52,831 nt of DNA, taken from Azospirillum endophyticum. GTDB taxonomy: Bacteria; Pseudomonadota; Alphaproteobacteria; Azospirillales; Azospirillaceae. The notes below the pieces were generated by a model. That model had not been told where the DNA came from. It was given only the letters and a program-made list of their open reading frames with translations, and ran no database searches. The DNA is taken from assembly GCF_016595245.1 (NCBI RefSeq), contig NZ_JAENHM010000090.1, positions 1-52,831 on the forward strand, read 5' to 3'. The stretch's first letter is position 1; each line of letters begins with the position of its first letter. The position numbers and the translations under genes were made by a program. Below, piece after piece: positions 17,615 to 25,931 of this stretch.

Positions 17615-18590
17615 GGAGAACAGCCTTCGTCGGGTTCTGGTCTGCGAGTATGTCACCGGCGGCGCGCTGTGCAACGCGCCGCTTCCGACGGAGCTGATGG
17701 CGGAAGCCAACGCGATGGTCGCGGCTCTCGTCGGCGATCTGGTCGCGCTGGATGGAATACACGTCACGCTGTGCTGGGACAACCGCCTTCCCCCGCCGTC
17801 CTTCCCGGCCGACCGGGTCGCCCTGTTCCCGGTGGCGCCCGGCGAGGATCCGGAAGCGCGCTGGCGCGCGGCGGCCGCCCTGTGTGACGTGGTCTGGCCG
17901 ATCGCGCCGGAAAGCGATGGGCTGCTCGGGCATGTGGCGGCCCTGTTCCGGGACACTGGCCGGCCGGTGGTCGCCTGCGCCCCCGATGCCATCGCCCTCG
18001 CGTCGTCGAAGACGGCCACGGCGGAACGGCTGGCCGCCCACGGAATCGCCGTCATTCCCACCGTTCCCTTCGGTGCCCTGCCGCTGCCTGCCGCCCGCCA
18101 TGTGGTGAAGCCGGACGATGGCGCCGGCTGTCTCGACACCTTCGTCGTCGACGACCTCGCCGCCTGGACGCCGCCGCACCCCGGCCGCTGGATCGTCCAG
18201 CCGCTGGTGGAGGGGGAGGCGTGCAGCCTGTCCATGCTGGTCGACAAGTCCGGCGGGGTGCGGCTGCTGGGCTGCAACCGGCAGAAAGTGGAGCGTGGTG
18301 AGGGGAGCTTTTCCTTCCATGGCGTGGAAGTCGGGGCGATGGAGCACCGCCGTGCTGCCTGGGAACCGCTGGCCCGCGCCATCGCCGCCGCGATTCCGGG
18401 GCTGCGCGGCTATGTCGCCGTCGACCTCATCGACCGGCCTGATGGCCCGGTGGTGGTGGAGGTGAACCCGCGCCTGTCGGTCGGCTATTCCGGACTGTCG
18501 CGGGTGCTGGGCTGGAACCCGGCTCGCGACATCCTGACTCTGTTCGACACCATGGCGGCCGACACCGGCCGGGAGGCCGCGCATGTCTGA
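17613..18590 (+). CDS. mfnD: MfnD-like ATP-grasp ligase (tyramine-glutamate ligase family)
   Basis: This 325-aa ATP-grasp protein starts MENSLRRVLVCEYVTGGAL, resembling archaeal MfnD, which joins glutamate to tyramine in methanofuran synthesis. The ATP site reads RHVVKPDDGAGC, then WIVQPLVEGEACSLSMLV, and the metal site is PVVVEVNPRLSVGYSGLS. In-frame ATGs also occur at 17595 and 17607; 17613 best fits homology and the GGGAA spacing. It overlaps the next gene by 8 bp. No tyrosine decarboxylase (MfnA) is in the window, so the source of tyramine must lie elsewhere. Confidence 0.75.
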   Translation: MENSLRRVLVCEYVTGGALCNAPLPTELMAEANAMVAALVGDLVALDGIHVTLCWDNRLPPPSFPADRVALFPVAPGEDPEARWRAAAALCDVVWPIAPESDGLLGHVAALFRDTGRPVVACAPDAIALASSKTATAERLAAHGIAVIPTVPFGALPLPAARHVVKPDDGAGCLDTFVVDDLAAWTPPHPGRWIVQPLVEGEACSLSMLVDKSGGVRLLGCNRQKVERGEGSFSFHGVEVGAMEHRRAAWEPLARAIAAAIPGLRGYVAVDLIDRPDGPVVVEVNPRLSVGYSGLSRVLGWNPARDILTLFDTMAADTGREAAHV

Positions 18591-19617
18591 GACTCGTGGA
18601 TCGGCCGTGATCGGCTGGGACATCGGCGGCGCCCATTTGAAGGCCGCGTGGGCGGAGCAGGGGAGGTTGCGCGATGCAGTGCAGGTGCCCTGCCGGCTCT
18701 GGCAGGGGCTTGGAGAACTCGATGCTGCGCTGACCGAAGCACTGGCCCGTCTGCCGGCCGATGCCGACCATGTGATGACGATGACCGGCGAGCTGGTCGA
18801 TCTGTTCGATGACCGCGCCCAGGGCGTCCACACCCTGATCGACCGCATCGGCGCGGCCTTGCCGCAGGGGCGCCTGCGCGTCTATGCCGGTCGGCGCGGG
18901 CTGCTGGCGCCGGCCGAGGCGCGCGGACAGGTGATGGACGTCGCCTCGGCCAACTGGATGGCGACTGCCGCCGTCGTCGCCCGGTGCCTGCCGGCGGCAC
19001 TTCTGATCGACATGGGCAGCACCACCACGGACATCGTGCCCGTGCGGGACGGCAGTGTGGTGGCGCGCGGCGTCACCGATCACGAGCGGATGGCGGTGGA
19101 GGAACTGCTCTATACCGGGCTGACCCGCACGGCGGTGATGGCGATGGAGCGCACGGCGCTGGTGGCGGGCGAGCGGCTGCCGATGATGGCCGAGTATTTC
19201 GCCACCAGCGCCGACCTCTACCGCATGCTCGGCCGGTTGGACGAGGCCGCCGACCAGCACCCGGCGGCCGACAACGGGGCGAAGACGGTCGAAGCGAGCC
19301 TGCGCCGTCTGGCCCGCATGGTCGGGCATGATGCCGGCGACTACAATCCGGCGGTCTGGCGGGCGATGGCGGGCGATCTGACCGAACGCCAGCTGCGCCG
19401 CATCCACGATGCCGCCTGTCGTGTGCTGTCGGCCGGGGCGCCGCCCCTGCCGAGCGATGCGCCGGTGGTCGGGGCCGGCGTCGGGCGTGCCGTCGTGAAG
19501 GAGGTGGCCGCCCGGCTTGGCCGTCCCTATCTCGATTTCTGCGATGTGGTCGGCGCCCCCGGTCAGGACTGGGTCGCCAGTTGCGCCCCCGCCGCCGCCA
19601 TGGCACTGCTCGGGTAA
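18583..19617 (+). CDS. mfnF: H4MPT-linked C1 transfer pathway protein (hydantoinase/oxoprolinase family, MfnF-like)
   Basis: This 344-aa protein has the actin-like ATPase layout of the hydantoinase-A group: VIGWDIGGAHLKAAW at the start and LLIDMGSTTTDIVPVRDG at about residues 139-156, then PVVGAGVGRAVVKEVAARLG. The same family in methanogens includes MfnF, which couples the aminomethylfuran diphosphate to gamma-glutamyltyramine, the step after MfnE and MfnD. It overlaps mfnD by 8 bp and is followed 10 bp later by the GreA/GreB-like gene. Confidence 0.8.
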   Translation: MSETRGSAVIGWDIGGAHLKAAWAEQGRLRDAVQVPCRLWQGLGELDAALTEALARLPADADHVMTMTGELVDLFDDRAQGVHTLIDRIGAALPQGRLRVYAGRRGLLAPAEARGQVMDVASANWMATAAVVARCLPAALLIDMGSTTTDIVPVRDGSVVARGVTDHERMAVEELLYTGLTRTAVMAMERTALVAGERLPMMAEYFATSADLYRMLGRLDEAADQHPAADNGAKTVEASLRRLARMVGHDAGDYNPAVWRAMAGDLTERQLRRIHDAACRVLSAGAPPLPSDAPVVGAGVGRAVVKEVAARLGRPYLDFCDVVGAPGQDWVASCAPAAAMALLG

Positions 19618-19627
19618 GGGGGCAGGG

Positions 19628-20110
19628 ATGAGCCGAGCCTTCGTCAAGGAAAGCGACGCCGAAACCGAGGGGCCGTTGCCGCAGATCAACGGGCCCCTGC
19701 ATGTGTCGGCCGCCACCGTCGCCGCCTGGCAGGAGGAGCTTGCCGCGGCCGATGCGGACATCGCGACATTGCGGGGCTGTGATGCGCCGGAGGACCGGCA
19801 GGCAATGAGCAGCGCCAAGCGGCGCGGCGACCTGCTCCGCGCCCGTTTGGCCGCCGCCGTGGTGGTCCGTCCGTCCGGTCCGGCGGAGGAGGCCGGCTTT
19901 GGCTCCGTCATCGTCGCCGAGGATGAAACCGGGCGGCGATGGACTTTCACGCTGGTAGGCGGGGAGGAGGCCGATCCCGCCGCCGGCCGCATCAGCTGGC
20001 AATCGCCGTTGGGGGAGGCCCTGATCGGTGGACGGGCCGGGGACGTGGTGGACTGGCCACGCCGGGACGGCCCTCTGTCCCTTACCATCCATTCGGTCTC
20101 GTCACATTGA
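19628..20110 (+). CDS. GreA/GreB C-terminal-domain transcription factor-like protein
   Basis: This 160-aa protein has a GreA/GreB-type C-terminal FKBP-like domain (GSVIVAEDETGRRWTFTLVG, EADPAAGRISWQSPLGEAL, GGRAGDVVDWP) and a helical N-terminal part (residues about 27-80) of the length of the Gre coiled coil. Gre proteins bind RNA polymerase and rescue backtracked complexes. The coiled-coil tip, where GreA/GreB carry acidic residues, includes LRGCDAPEDRQ, so acidic residues are present. A Gre-like gene as the last member of a cofactor-synthesis operon is unexpected; a local regulatory role is inference. Confidence 0.75.
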   Translation: MSRAFVKESDAETEGPLPQINGPLHVSAATVAAWQEELAAADADIATLRGCDAPEDRQAMSSAKRRGDLLRARLAAAVVVRPSGPAEEAGFGSVIVAEDETGRRWTFTLVGGEEADPAAGRISWQSPLGEALIGGRAGDVVDWPRRDGPLSLTIHSVSSH

Positions 20111-20346
20111 CCACTCGTAGAAATCCGAAGAAAAACTTAGGTATAGACGACGGACTCAGGTCGATCTGCGACAGATATTGAAAATTAGATTCAGTGGACA
20201 CGTGTAACTAATCTGTCATAAACTGCGCCTCTCAACTGAAAATCTTGGGCAGTTCAGGGTAATTCCCAGAACAGTCGGTACCACGCCAACGCGGTGGTTC
20301 CGGTCTCGAAGAATCGTGTCTTTGAACAGGGAAAGAAAGGGCGCAG
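20111..20346 (+). promoter_or_regulatory. Upstream region of pchP
   Basis: This 236-bp AT-richer region precedes the phosphorylcholine phosphatase gene. It contains the imperfect TGTCGC-type direct repeat listed separately (20147-20173) and GAAAGAAAGGGC just before the start codon. No further gene is visible in it. Confidence 0.5.
20147..20173 (-). promoter_or_regulatory. Putative GbdR/ArgR-type direct repeat upstream of pchP
   Basis: Read on the minus strand, TGTCGC (20173-20168) is followed after exactly 15 nt by CGTCGT (20152-20147), i.e. half-sites 21 bp apart. It is the weakest of four such sites in the window (second half-site 4 of 6 matches) and is oriented opposite to the gene it would control. 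Confidence 0.4.
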
Positions 20347-21420
20347 ATGAAGACGTTTTTCCGGTCCGCGCTGCTCGCGGGCATGGTCGCGATGGCCCCG
20401 GTGGCGGCCATGGCCCAATCCGCCACCCCGCAACCGCTCGCCCATTGGCCGGCGGAAGCGGCGGCAAGCCTCAAGACGCTGGTGTCCGCCAATGCCGGCA
20501 AGGGCGCCTATGCGGTGTTCGACGCCGACAACACGCTCTACCGCTACGACCTCGAGGAATCCCTGCTGCCCTATCTGGAGCGCAAGGGCGTGCTGTCGCG
20601 CGAGAGCATGGATCCGTCCTTGAAGATCATCCCCTTCAAGGACGTGAACGGGCACAAGGAAAGCCTCAACAGCTATTATTACCGGCTGTGCGAGATCGAC
20701 GATCAGGTTTGCTATCCCTGGGTGGCGCAGATCTTCTCCGGCTTCACCCTGGCCCAGTTGAAGGGCTTCGTCGACGAGATGCTGGCCGACGGCAAGCCGG
20801 TCCCCGCCACCTATTACGAGGGCGACGCGGTCAAGACGGTCGAGGTCAGCCCGCCGAAATTCTACACCGGCCAGCAGGAGCTGGTGAACCACCTGACCGC
20901 GAACGGGATCGAGGTCTATGTGGTGACCGCCGCCAGCGAGGAGCTGGTGCGGATGGTCGTCTCCGACCCGAAATACGGCTACAACGTCAAGCCGCAGAAC
21001 GTCATCGGCGTCACCATGCTGCTGAAGAACCGCGCCACCGGCGAGGTGACCACGGCGCGCAAGCTGATCGCCGACGGAAAATACGATTGGGCGAAGACGA
21101 TGGACCTGGAACTCGGCACCTATCTGTGGGCGCCGCTGACCTGGTTCGCCGGCAAGCAGGCGGCGATCCTCACCTACATCGACCAATGGAAGAAGCCGGT
21201 GCTGGTGGCGGGAGACACCCCGACCAGCGACGGCTACATGCTGCTCCATTCCACCGACGCGGCGAATGGCGGCCTGCGGGTCTGGGTCAACCGCAAGGAC
21301 AAGTACATGAAGCAGATCAAGCAGATGTGGGAGACGGCCGCCGCCGGCCAGGCGGCCCAGCATCTGCCGGTCCTCGCCGACCGGAACTGGGTCGTCGTCC
21401 AGCCGAACGACATCCAGTGA
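20347..21420 (+). CDS. pchP: Periplasmic phosphorylcholine phosphatase (HAD family)
   Basis: This 357-aa protein starts with a Sec signal peptide (positively charged MKTFFR, hydrophobic core, likely cleavage after AMA at residue 23). HAD motif I follows as VFDADNTLYRYD (Asp59, Asp61). VVTAASEEL and LVAGDTPTSDGYML fit HAD motifs II and IV. The family includes PchP of Pseudomonas aeruginosa, which frees choline from phosphorylcholine and is induced by choline through GbdR. The mature enzyme should act in the periplasm. Neighbouring betaine catabolic genes support this assignment over a generic phosphatase. Confidence 0.85.
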   Translation: MKTFFRSALLAGMVAMAPVAAMAQSATPQPLAHWPAEAAASLKTLVSANAGKGAYAVFDADNTLYRYDLEESLLPYLERKGVLSRESMDPSLKIIPFKDVNGHKESLNSYYYRLCEIDDQVCYPWVAQIFSGFTLAQLKGFVDEMLADGKPVPATYYEGDAVKTVEVSPPKFYTGQQELVNHLTANGIEVYVVTAASEELVRMVVSDPKYGYNVKPQNVIGVTMLLKNRATGEVTTARKLIADGKYDWAKTMDLELGTYLWAPLTWFAGKQAAILTYIDQWKKPVLVAGDTPTSDGYMLLHSTDAANGGLRVWVNRKDKYMKQIKQMWETAAAGQAAQHLPVLADRNWVVVQPNDIQ

Positions 21421-21454
21421 GGCCAGCGGCTCTTGCCGGCCATCCTTGAAAGCA

Positions 21455-21489
21455 CGAAGGCCCCGGTCGCATTGCGGCCGGGGCCTTCG
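21455..21489. terminator. Bidirectional terminator between pchP and pabB
   Basis: A 12-bp perfect stem (21455-21466 with 21478-21489) continues inward with a further 4 pairs including one G-T, closing on a 3-nt loop. It lies between two convergent genes: 34 bp after the pchP stop and 2 bp after the pabB stop. There is no long T-run, but position and stability fit a shared terminator. Confidence 0.7.
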
Positions 21490-21491
21490 CT

Positions 21492-22976
21492 TCAGCCGCT
21501 CGGTTGTGATCGGCCCCCATCCAGCGCACGCAGCAGCGGACGGATCTTCACCATCATCTCGTCATGCTCGCGGCCGGGATCGGAATCGGCGACGATGCCG
21601 CCGCCGGCCTGGGCGATGACGCGGTCGGCCGTGACGGTCAGGGTGCGGATGACGATGCTGCTGTCCATCGCCCCGTCGAAGCCGATCCAGGCGACCGAGC
21701 CGCAATAGGCGCCGCGGCGGGACACCTCCAACTCGTCGATGATCTCCATGGCGCGGATCTTGGGGGCACCGGTGATGGAGCCGCCGGGGAAGGTGGCGCG
21801 CAGCAGGTCGACCGGCCCCAGGCCCGGTTTCAGCCGTCCTTCGACCACCGACACCAGATGGTGGACGGAGGCGAAGCGCTCCACCCCGCACAGGACCGGC
21901 ACCGTGACGCTGCCGATGCGTGCCACGCGACCGATGTCGTTGCGCAGCAAATCGGTGATCATCAGGTTCTCGGCCCGATCCTTGATGCTGCGCTCAAGCT
22001 CGCGGGCCAGGGCGTCGTCCTCTTGCGCGGTGGCGCCGCGTGGGCGGGTTCCCTTGATCGGACGGGCTTCCATGCGGCCGTCGGCATGCAGCCGGATGAA
22101 GCGCTCGGGCGAGGCGCTGGCGAGGCCGGCGCCGCCAGGCAGCGATAGGCAGGCCGCGAAGGGGGCGGGGCTGAGCGCCAGCAGGCGACGGTACAGGTCG
22201 AGCACCGACAGACCTTCCGGCCGGTCGGCCAGGAAACGCCCGGTGAAGTTGGCCTGGAAGATGTCGCCGGCGCGGATGTACTCCAGCACCCGATCCACCC
22301 GATGGCAATAATCGTCGCGTGCGATCTCCGGCCGCCAGGGCGCGGTGGCGGAGCGGGGCGGCGGCAGGGCGGGGGGCGCCGCCGCCAGGGTATCGGCGAA
22401 GGATTGCAGGCGGCGGGCGGCGCGGAGGCGGCGCCGGATCGGGCCGTGTTCGGGAAATCCGCTGGACAGGATCCAGCCGCGCCGATCCCGGTCGTCGAAG
22501 ACGATGACGGTATCGTAGAGGCCGAAGGCCATGTCGGGCAGGCCGGTGTCGTCGCCATGGCGTGCCGGTAGACGCTCCAGCACCTGTCCCAACTCATAGC
22601 CGAGGAAGCCGACGGCGCCACCGGCGAAGGGAACGGGCAGGTTGGCGGGAATGGGCGCGCGGTGGGCTTCCAGCTGCCGTTCCAGCACGGTGAACGGATC
22701 GCCGGCGACGGCATCGCCGTCGACCGTGACGGAGCCGCAACGGGCTTCGACGGTGCGGAAGGGGTCGACGGCGACAATGCTCCACCGGCCCCGACCGCCT
22801 GCCTCCGCGGCACTGTGCAGAAGGGTGGCGAAAGGCCGGCCCGACCAGGGGGCGAAGGCGGCGACCGGATCGCGATAGGGGATCTCGCGGATCAGCAGCG
22901 GACAATCGTCGCCCGCGCTCTCTCCGGCCGGAAGGTCCCTAGCCGGAATGTCGAGGACCAGGCCATCCTGGGGCAT
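21492..22976 (-). CDS. pabB: Aminodeoxychorismate synthase component I
   Basis: This 494-aa chorismate-binding enzyme makes aminodeoxychorismate, the precursor of 4-aminobenzoate. The C-terminal catalytic domain shows IFQANFTGRF, the PabB-type ARPIKGTRPRG (with the lysine typical of PabB rather than TrpE), RNDIGRVARIGSV and GGSITGAPKIRAMEIIDE. GGAG precedes the ATG. pABA is needed for both folate and H4MPT, which may explain the gene at the 3' end of a betaine-catabolic run. No PabA glutaminase or PabC lyase is in the window. Confidence 0.92.
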   Translation of the reverse strand: MPQDGLVLDIPARDLPAGESAGDDCPLLIREIPYRDPVAAFAPWSGRPFATLLHSAAEAGGRGRWSIVAVDPFRTVEARCGSVTVDGDAVAGDPFTVLERQLEAHRAPIPANLPVPFAGGAVGFLGYELGQVLERLPARHGDDTGLPDMAFGLYDTVIVFDDRDRRGWILSSGFPEHGPIRRRLRAARRLQSFADTLAAAPPALPPPRSATAPWRPEIARDDYCHRVDRVLEYIRAGDIFQANFTGRFLADRPEGLSVLDLYRRLLALSPAPFAACLSLPGGAGLASASPERFIRLHADGRMEARPIKGTRPRGATAQEDDALARELERSIKDRAENLMITDLLRNDIGRVARIGSVTVPVLCGVERFASVHHLVSVVEGRLKPGLGPVDLLRATFPGGSITGAPKIRAMEIIDELEVSRRGAYCGSVAWIGFDGAMDSSIVIRTLTVTADRVIAQAGGGIVADSDPGREHDEMMVKIRPLLRALDGGRSQPSG

Positions 22977-22979
22977 GCG

Positions 22980-23699
22980 TCATGCTCCGATGCTGGCGGC
23001 GAGGGACTTCACCCAGAAGCGGAGCGGTTTGGCGGTCTCCTCGCGGTCGCAGGCGTCGCACCAGGACAGGGCGCCGCCGATTTCCGGCTCCAGCCGATAG
23101 CCCAGCCGCCGCCATGCGGCATCGGGCGTCCGGTATGACTTGGGCCGGCGGGGATGGTCGGTGGAGCGCACGATCTCACCGAAGGCGACAGCCGCGAACC
23201 GGCCGCCGCGGATATGGGATTCGCCGATCTCAAGCAGCGCTGTCCCGACACCCCTTCCGCGATGGGAGGGCAAGACCACCACCTCGCCGAAATAGAAGAT
23301 CGAGCGCGGATCGCGGCCTGCATGGATGAAGGGGTCGCGCAAGGCGTCCAGTTCCTGGTCGAGCGGTGCGCCGGTGGCGGCCGCGACCATGCGGTGGCGG
23401 TCGAAGGCGGCCAGGATGAGCCCGCCCGGCAGGCTGGCCAGCCCCGACAGATAGCGTTCCTCGTAGGCGGCCGACCCGGGATAGAGATAAGGGAACTCGC
23501 CCAGCACCGCCAACCGCAGGACCGCCAACTCCTCCAGCCGGCCGGCCAGTGCGGCGCCGGCCAGCCGTTCCACCCGGATGTCGCCCGGCGGCGCATCGTC
23601 CACCGCCGTGTCGTCATTCAGCCGCGGCCCGTAGGGTGGCGCGGGCCGCGCCGGAAGGGCGGCGGCGACGCCCCCTTCCGGAAGAACCCCCGCGCTCAC
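22980..23699 (-). CDS. GNAT-family N-acetyltransferase
   Basis: This 239-aa protein has a GNAT acetyl-CoA site: FYFGEVVVLPSHRGRGVGTALLE at about residues 135-157, where RGRGVGTA is motif A. The substrate cannot be read. The start is taken as GTG at 23699, since no ATG lies near the homologous start and the GTG overlaps the permease stop as GTGA. It is squeezed between the ABC permease and pabB (3-bp gap), so it is probably in the same transcript. Its C-terminus has a CDAC pair of cysteines. Confidence 0.7.
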   Translation of the reverse strand: MSAGVLPEGGVAAALPARPAPPYGPRLNDDTAVDDAPPGDIRVERLAGAALAGRLEELAVLRLAVLGEFPYLYPGSAAYEERYLSGLASLPGGLILAAFDRHRMVAAATGAPLDQELDALRDPFIHAGRDPRSIFYFGEVVVLPSHRGRGVGTALLEIGESHIRGGRFAAVAFGEIVRSTDHPRRPKSYRTPDAAWRRLGYRLEPEIGGALSWCDACDREETAKPLRFWVKSLAASIGA

Positions 23700-24580
23700 C
23701 GCGCCGGCACCGGCAGGAAGCGCCGCAGCAACGCGAAGCGTGCCGGGCGTGCGGCTGCAGCGGTCCGGCCGAAGCTCTGGGTGATGCGGTCGAGGATGAT
23801 CGCCAGCAGCACGACGCTGAGACCGCTTTCGAAACCGAGGGCGATGTCCAGGCGCTGGATGCCCTGCAGCACCACGTTGCCCAGGCCGCCGGCACCGATC
23901 ATGGACGCGATGACGATCATCGACAGCGCCATCATCATGGTCTGGTTCACGCCGGCCATGATCGAGGGCAGGGCGTTCGGCAGCTGTACCTTGAACAGAA
24001 GCTGGCGGTCGTGGCAGCCGAAGGCCTTGCCGGCCTCCACGATCTCGGCCGGCACCTGCTGGATGCCGAGCGCGGTCAGGCGGACGGCGGGCGGCATGGC
24101 GAAGATCACGGTGGCGAGGACACCCGGCACCCGGCCCAGCCCGAAGAACATCACGGCTGGGATCAGATAGACGAAGGCCGGCATCGTCTGCATGAAGTCC
24201 AGCGTGGTGCGGACGACGCTCTCGACCACACGGTTGCGCGCCATCCACACGCCCAGCGGCACACCCAGCAGCAGGCAGAGCAGGGTGGAGGTCAGGACCA
24301 GACCAAGGGTGGAGGCGGTCTCCGTCCACAGCCCCATGCCGACGATCAGCAGGAGGGACGCGACCGTGAAGACGGCGAAGCCGATGCCGACGCGCCAAAG
24401 GGACGTCGCGACGATCAGCCCGATCAGCAGCCAGGCCGGCGCCCCGACCAGCACGAAATCGACGGCGCCGCCGAAGCCGTTCACCACGGTCGCGATCGCG
24501 TCGAAGGTCGGCTGGAAATGGTCGAGCATGAAAGTGACCAGATCCTCGACCCATTTGCCGATTCTGATTTCGAAGTCCAT
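23696..24580 (-). CDS. choW: Choline/glycine betaine ABC transporter permease
   Basis: This 294-aa inner-membrane protein of the ProW/OpuAB type has about six or seven hydrophobic segments (for example WLLIGLIVATSLW and LGLVLTSTLLCLLLGVPLGV) and the cytoplasmic coupling stretch EAGKAFGCHDRQLLFKVQLP. The family exports no solute; it imports quaternary ammonium compounds with a ProV ATPase and a binding protein. It follows the ATPase gene by 3 bp. No binding-protein gene is adjacent; the only one in the window is at 36.6 kb. Confidence 0.9.
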   Translation of the reverse strand: MDFEIRIGKWVEDLVTFMLDHFQPTFDAIATVVNGFGGAVDFVLVGAPAWLLIGLIVATSLWRVGIGFAVFTVASLLLIVGMGLWTETASTLGLVLTSTLLCLLLGVPLGVWMARNRVVESVVRTTLDFMQTMPAFVYLIPAVMFFGLGRVPGVLATVIFAMPPAVRLTALGIQQVPAEIVEAGKAFGCHDRQLLFKVQLPNALPSIMAGVNQTMMMALSMIVIASMIGAGGLGNVVLQGIQRLDIALGFESGLSVVLLAIILDRITQSFGRTAAAARPARFALLRRFLPVPAR

Positions 24581-24583
24581 CGG

Positions 24584-25867
24584 TCAATCCCCCCGAACCA
24601 AGGTGTGGAGCATGAGGGCGCGTGAGATGGCGCCGAGGAAGTTGTGGTCGTCGTCGACGACGGGCACCGGCCATTCGGTGTCGGCGACGAGGCCGAGCAG
24701 GGCGTGGATGGGCGTCGCGGCATTGACGGTGCGGACGTCGGGCAGGAAGGCGTTGACGAAGCGGGGCTGCGGCCCGTTCAGCTCGCGCTCCAGCGTCGTC
24801 TGCGAGACGACGCCTTCGAAGCGGCCGTCCTGGGTGCGGACATAGCCGAAATTGTGGTGGTTCTCGCGCAGCTGGTGCAGCGCCGGGGTCAACTCGCCGG
24901 GCAGGCGGATGACGGTGTTGCTCGCTTCGAAGCGTGCCACGTCGCCGGCGCGTAGCACCTTCGAGGCATCGACGTTGCGGAAGAAGGAGCGGACGTAATC
25001 ATCGGCCGGGCGGCTGAGGATCTCGTAGGGCGTGCCGACCTGCACGATGCGCCCGCCTTCCATGATGGCGATGCGGTCGCCGATGCGCATCGCTTCGTCC
25101 AGGTCGTGGGAGATGAAGACGATGGTGCGTTGCTGCTCGCGCTGCAGGCGCAGCAGCTCGTCCTGCATCTCGGTGCGGATCAGCGGGTCCAGCGCGGAGA
25201 AGGCTTCGTCCATCAGCAGGATGGTCGGGTCGTTGGCCAGCGCACGGGCGAGGCCGACGCGCTGCTGCATGCCGCCGGACATCTCGCGCGGATAGCGATG
25301 GGCGTAGGTACCCAAGCCCACCTGTTCCAGCGCCTGCTGTGCCGCCTTGTGGCGCTCCGCCTTGGAGGCGCCGGAGATCTCCAGACCGAAGGCGGCGTTG
25401 TCCAGCGCGCTCAGATGGGGCATCAGGGCGAAGGACTGGAAGACCATGCCCATGTTGCGGCGGCGGGCCTGGATCAGCTCGGCCTTGGACATGCTGACCA
25501 GATCCTTGCCGTCCAACAGGATCTCGCCGCTGCTGGGCTCGATCAGCCGGTTCAGCAGGCGGATCATGGTGGATTTGCCGGAGCCCGACAGCCCCATGAT
25601 GACGAAGATCTCGCCGGAGCGGACCTGAAAGCTGGCATCGAGGACGCCGACGTTGACGTTCAGCTTTTCGAGAACCTCCGCCTTGCTGGCGCCCTGGCGC
25701 AGCATCGACAGGGCGGGCTTGGGATCGGCGGAGAAGACCTTGTAGACGTTCCGCACCTCGAGGCGGATTGCCGCGTCGTCGCCGGTGCCGCTCCTGGCGG
25801 CTCCGCGGGGAAAGCCCAGGCTGGCCGGACCGCCGACCGAAACCGTGCTTCGCATCATCGTGGTCAT
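24584..25867 (-). CDS. choV: Choline/glycine betaine ABC transporter ATP-binding protein
   Basis: This 427-aa ProV-type ATPase has all motifs intact: Walker A GLSGSGKST, Q-loop MVFQSFALMPH, signature MSGGMQQR, Walker B ILLMDEAFSALDP and H-loop ISHDLDEAM. After residue about 300 come two CBS domains (RFEGVVSQTTLE, VPVVDDDHNFLGAISR), which in OpuA/ProV sense ionic strength or regulate transport. GGGGAGG precedes the ATG. It is the functional counterpart of the degenerate ABC domain at 37.6 kb. Quaternary ammonium substrate is inferred from family and from the surrounding betaine genes. Confidence 0.92.
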   Translation of the reverse strand: MTTMMRSTVSVGGPASLGFPRGAARSGTGDDAAIRLEVRNVYKVFSADPKPALSMLRQGASKAEVLEKLNVNVGVLDASFQVRSGEIFVIMGLSGSGKSTMIRLLNRLIEPSSGEILLDGKDLVSMSKAELIQARRRNMGMVFQSFALMPHLSALDNAAFGLEISGASKAERHKAAQQALEQVGLGTYAHRYPREMSGGMQQRVGLARALANDPTILLMDEAFSALDPLIRTEMQDELLRLQREQQRTIVFISHDLDEAMRIGDRIAIMEGGRIVQVGTPYEILSRPADDYVRSFFRNVDASKVLRAGDVARFEASNTVIRLPGELTPALHQLRENHHNFGYVRTQDGRFEGVVSQTTLERELNGPQPRFVNAFLPDVRTVNAATPIHALLGLVADTEWPVPVVDDDHNFLGAISRALMLHTLVRGD

Positions 25868-25931
25868 CGACAGGCCTCCCCTGGCTTCGCGACAGCGTGA
25901 CCTGTGATGCCGGGAGGATCGTTGTGCATGG

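Noticed and set aside
25889..25894. TGTCGC half-site upstream of choV
   Set aside because: The nearest partner (TGTCGA) is 22 bp away and overlaps the choV start; spacing does not match the 21-bp repeats.
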